Source: Bacteroidales bacterium (lineage in GTDB: Bacteria; Bacteroidota; Bacteroidia; Bacteroidales; VadinHA17). From it: a stretch of DNA of 34,003 bases. A program made the translations under genes and the position numbers. Shown in pieces: positions 32,362-34,003 of this stretch (positions are counted from its first letter, which is position 1; each line of letters starts with the position of its first letter). Location of the stretch: assembly GCA_029932855.1 (NCBI GenBank), contig JAOZPG010000026.1:1-34003 (forward strand). Reading direction: 5' to 3'. Below the pieces are notes generated by a model. It had not been told where the DNA came from. It worked only from the letters and a program-made list of their open reading frames with translations, and did not search any database.

Positions 32362-33567
32362 TTAGTTATTATAAGTAGCAAACTCGGTAAAGGCAAGCAA
32401 TAATCCGGGAAAACCGGCCGATCCGTGAGCACTTCCACCTGCAGGTACCATCCCGGCAGGAATTTCAACATATCTGACATCACTGGCTCCATTGGCTTGC
32501 ATAAGAGACAATGTTGACTGAGTGCTTTCAAGAGGAATGATCTCATCGGGCGGGTAATGATACAGTCTCAATGGTTTTTGGGGAGCCCAGTCGTGTACAC
32601 TGTTCTCTGTTATCGCCTGGTTAAAGAATGTTGTCTCAGCATTTTTAAAATCATCCAGCAATGAAGAATTGAATAATTCTGCCAAAACCTGGGGATAAGA
32701 GTCTGCACTATCTGCCCACTCGGTTTCTCCATCAATAACATCCTGTATCATGACATCATAGGGTGAATTAAAAATATCAGTAAGAGGTCTGTTTACATAC
32801 AGCTTATTATAAGTAACAAAAGGCATGACTAAAAGTAAAGTCTCAGGATAGCTGTCTCCCTTTACAACATTATCAATAACAGACATAATATCATATCCGC
32901 CTGCACAGGCACCCACTGCAGTAATATCTATTTCATTACAGTTTTCCTCAATATACTTAAATGTTGCCATGGCAGAATAACCTCCCTGGGAGTAGCCTGT
33001 AATAAAGAAATCACCATTTAAAGAAGACTTTATATTCTTTGCACTCTCAAAATACTCGTTTACTGCGTAATACATATCCACACTGGCCGATGCTGTATAA
33101 TTATAATCAAAGTAAGGATGTAATATATCCTTTGAAGAACCATATCCAATAAGGTCAGGAACAAAAACTACATATCCCAAAGCAGCAAAAAATTCATATG
33201 AAGGCATGTAACTTTCAGACGGGGCATCGGCATTCTTCAGTATTGTTCCCCTTTCAATCAGTACCAGCGGATAGTCCCCACCGGAATCGGGAATAGTTAA
33301 TGTTCCTGATGCAATTATTTCTTCACCTTCATACTCTGTCTTGTATTCAAGTTTATAAGTAACTATACCGCTTTTTATCAGCTTATCGCTTTCAGGAAAG
33401 CTTATAGCTGTTTCCAGCATAGCTTCGGTATACATAAACTTGTAAGTCGAAGAGACCAGATAAGCATCTTTGTTATTTTCAGGTTCAGTTTCTTTCGAAC
33501 ATGAAAGCAAGAATGTAAAACTCACCAGGAATATAATTATTGAAGATAAAAATATATGTTTTTTCAT
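32362..33567 (-). CDS. Alpha/beta-hydrolase (secretory-lipase-like) lipoprotein
   Basis: The 401-residue protein has a lipoprotein signal with lipobox FLLSC (C23). The alpha/beta-hydrolase fold is shown by the nucleophile elbow GYSQGG (S193), an oxyanion-side LVLIERGT strand and the late acid and histidine candidates in YPPDEIIP and GSAHGSAGFP. The pattern GYVVFVPDLIGYGSS before the elbow fits the secretory lipase/LIP group, which acts on lipid or other esters. The natural substrate is unknown. It is convergent with dcp and has no close downstream partner. Confidence 0.82.
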   Translation of the reverse strand: MKKHIFLSSIIIFLVSFTFLLSCSKETEPENNKDAYLVSSTYKFMYTEAMLETAISFPESDKLIKSGIVTYKLEYKTEYEGEEIIASGTLTIPDSGGDYPLVLIERGTILKNADAPSESYMPSYEFFAALGYVVFVPDLIGYGSSKDILHPYFDYNYTASASVDMYYAVNEYFESAKNIKSSLNGDFFITGYSQGGYSAMATFKYIEENCNEIDITAVGACAGGYDIMSVIDNVVKGDSYPETLLLVMPFVTYNKLYVNRPLTDIFNSPYDVMIQDVIDGETEWADSADSYPQVLAELFNSSLLDDFKNAETTFFNQAITENSVHDWAPQKPLRLYHYPPDEIIPLESTQSTLSLMQANGASDVRYVEIPAGMVPAGGSAHGSAGFPGLLLAFTEFATYNN

Positions 33568-33685
33568 TTATTGAGATAGTTTTATTATCAGGGACTTATA
33601 GAAAGATAAATTAATAAAATAAAGAATCTGAGAGATTGTTTACAAAAGGATATAAAATAATTCCCAATTCAAAATTATTAAGCCA

Positions 33686-33916
33686 TTAATCCAGAAAGCC
33701 AAGCATCCAGAGCGGGATATGGTTTCCACTCCGTCTTTCAATGTCATGCACAATCAGGTAATTTTTTGAATCTTTTTGTAAAGATGCTTTAGTTGTATGC
33801 CACCCGCATTCAAACACATACTCCTTGTCTATCAGGAATTTTCCCGGACTTGCCAGGCTTATGCTATAAGGTACATCATGAATAATTTTGGAAGCTATCC
33901 TACTATAAGCATGGTC
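33686..33916 (-). pseudogene. Decayed C-terminal fragment of an AAA-type ATPase gene
   Basis: The minus strand encodes a C-terminal tail without a start: FLIDKEYVFECG, then NYLIVHDIERRSGN and NHIPLWMLGFLD before TAA at 33686. This matches the ending I know from Bacteroidota ATP-binding proteins of the DUF4143-like AAA group (FEVGGK...DxIExGxxNxIPLWxFGxL). The frame is closed upstream by TGA near 33920, and a neighbouring frame carries FIAEFPVAPRFFVVDSEE and stops at TAG near 33900, so at least one frameshift is visible. The rest lies beyond the window edge. A short living gene is unlikely. Confidence 0.5.
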
Positions 33917-34003
33917 TCCTCACTGTCCACAACAAAAAACCTGGGTGCAACAGGGAATTCCGCTATGAATCGAATAAAAGGCTAAATATAGCCATGAAAG
34001 AAG

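Noticed and set aside
1-34003. Search for CRISPR arrays, tRNA/rRNA genes, transposases and phage genes
   Set aside because: No spaced repeats, cloverleaf candidates or transposase motifs were seen by reading. The only tandem repeats are the 35-bp and 9-bp ones listed.

Overview
The window reads as a chromosomal segment of a Bacteroidota bacterium, most likely Bacteroidales/Marinilabiliales-like. Indicators are a protein with a type IX secretion C-terminal sorting domain, a periplasmic beta-propeller (Reg_prop/Y_Y_Y) sensor kinase, a tricorn-type protease, an M3 peptidyl-dipeptidase lipoprotein, methylmalonyl-CoA epimerase, AT-rich intergenic DNA and a near absence of Shine-Dalgarno sequences. 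Citrate lyase, rubredoxin and methylmalonyl-CoA epimerase suggest an anaerobic or fermentative lifestyle (inference). I see no tRNA, rRNA, CRISPR array, phage or insertion sequence.

Left part (1-8504, all minus strand): the 5' end of a small secreted protein, a T9SS-sorted multidomain surface protein preceded by a DUF4412-like secreted protein, and a two-component pair (propeller sensor histidine kinase plus NarL/LuxR-type response regulator).

Middle part (8690-22526, mostly minus strand): a metabolic block transcribed right to left. It begins with methylmalonyl-CoA epimerase, a fused citrate lyase gamma-beta protein (CitD-CitE), citrate lyase alpha (CitF) and a 52-residue rubredoxin. After the oppositely oriented pepD come an isocitrate/isopropylmalate-type dehydrogenase, an HD-domain protein with an altered HD dyad, an SLC13 transporter with RCK_C domains, CysQ, an isoaspartyl-dipeptidase-like enzyme, an M14 carboxypeptidase and an NhaC antiporter. 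Spacings are mostly 1-60 nt, so much of this is probably polycistronic. Peptide breakdown (M14, IadA-like, PepD) and tri/dicarboxylate metabolism are the themes.

Right part (22527-33567): a 706-bp non-coding region rich in dyads and a possible three-way-junction RNA precedes a + strand cassette of a PhcB-like SAM methyltransferase, a six-TM hybrid histidine kinase and a lone receiver protein. The layout resembles the Ralstonia phcBSR quorum-sensing genes and is my main candidate for an undescribed system. A perfect 16-bp inverted repeat sits at the start of the kinase gene. Then come a tricorn protease and a Dcp lipoprotein, each followed by a clear intrinsic terminator, and a convergent alpha/beta-hydrolase lipoprotein. 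The right edge holds a decayed fragment of an AAA-type ATPase gene.

All calls come from reading the sequence and recalled family signatures; no database search was run. The novel proposals (signalling cassette, structured RNA, operators) are inferences.
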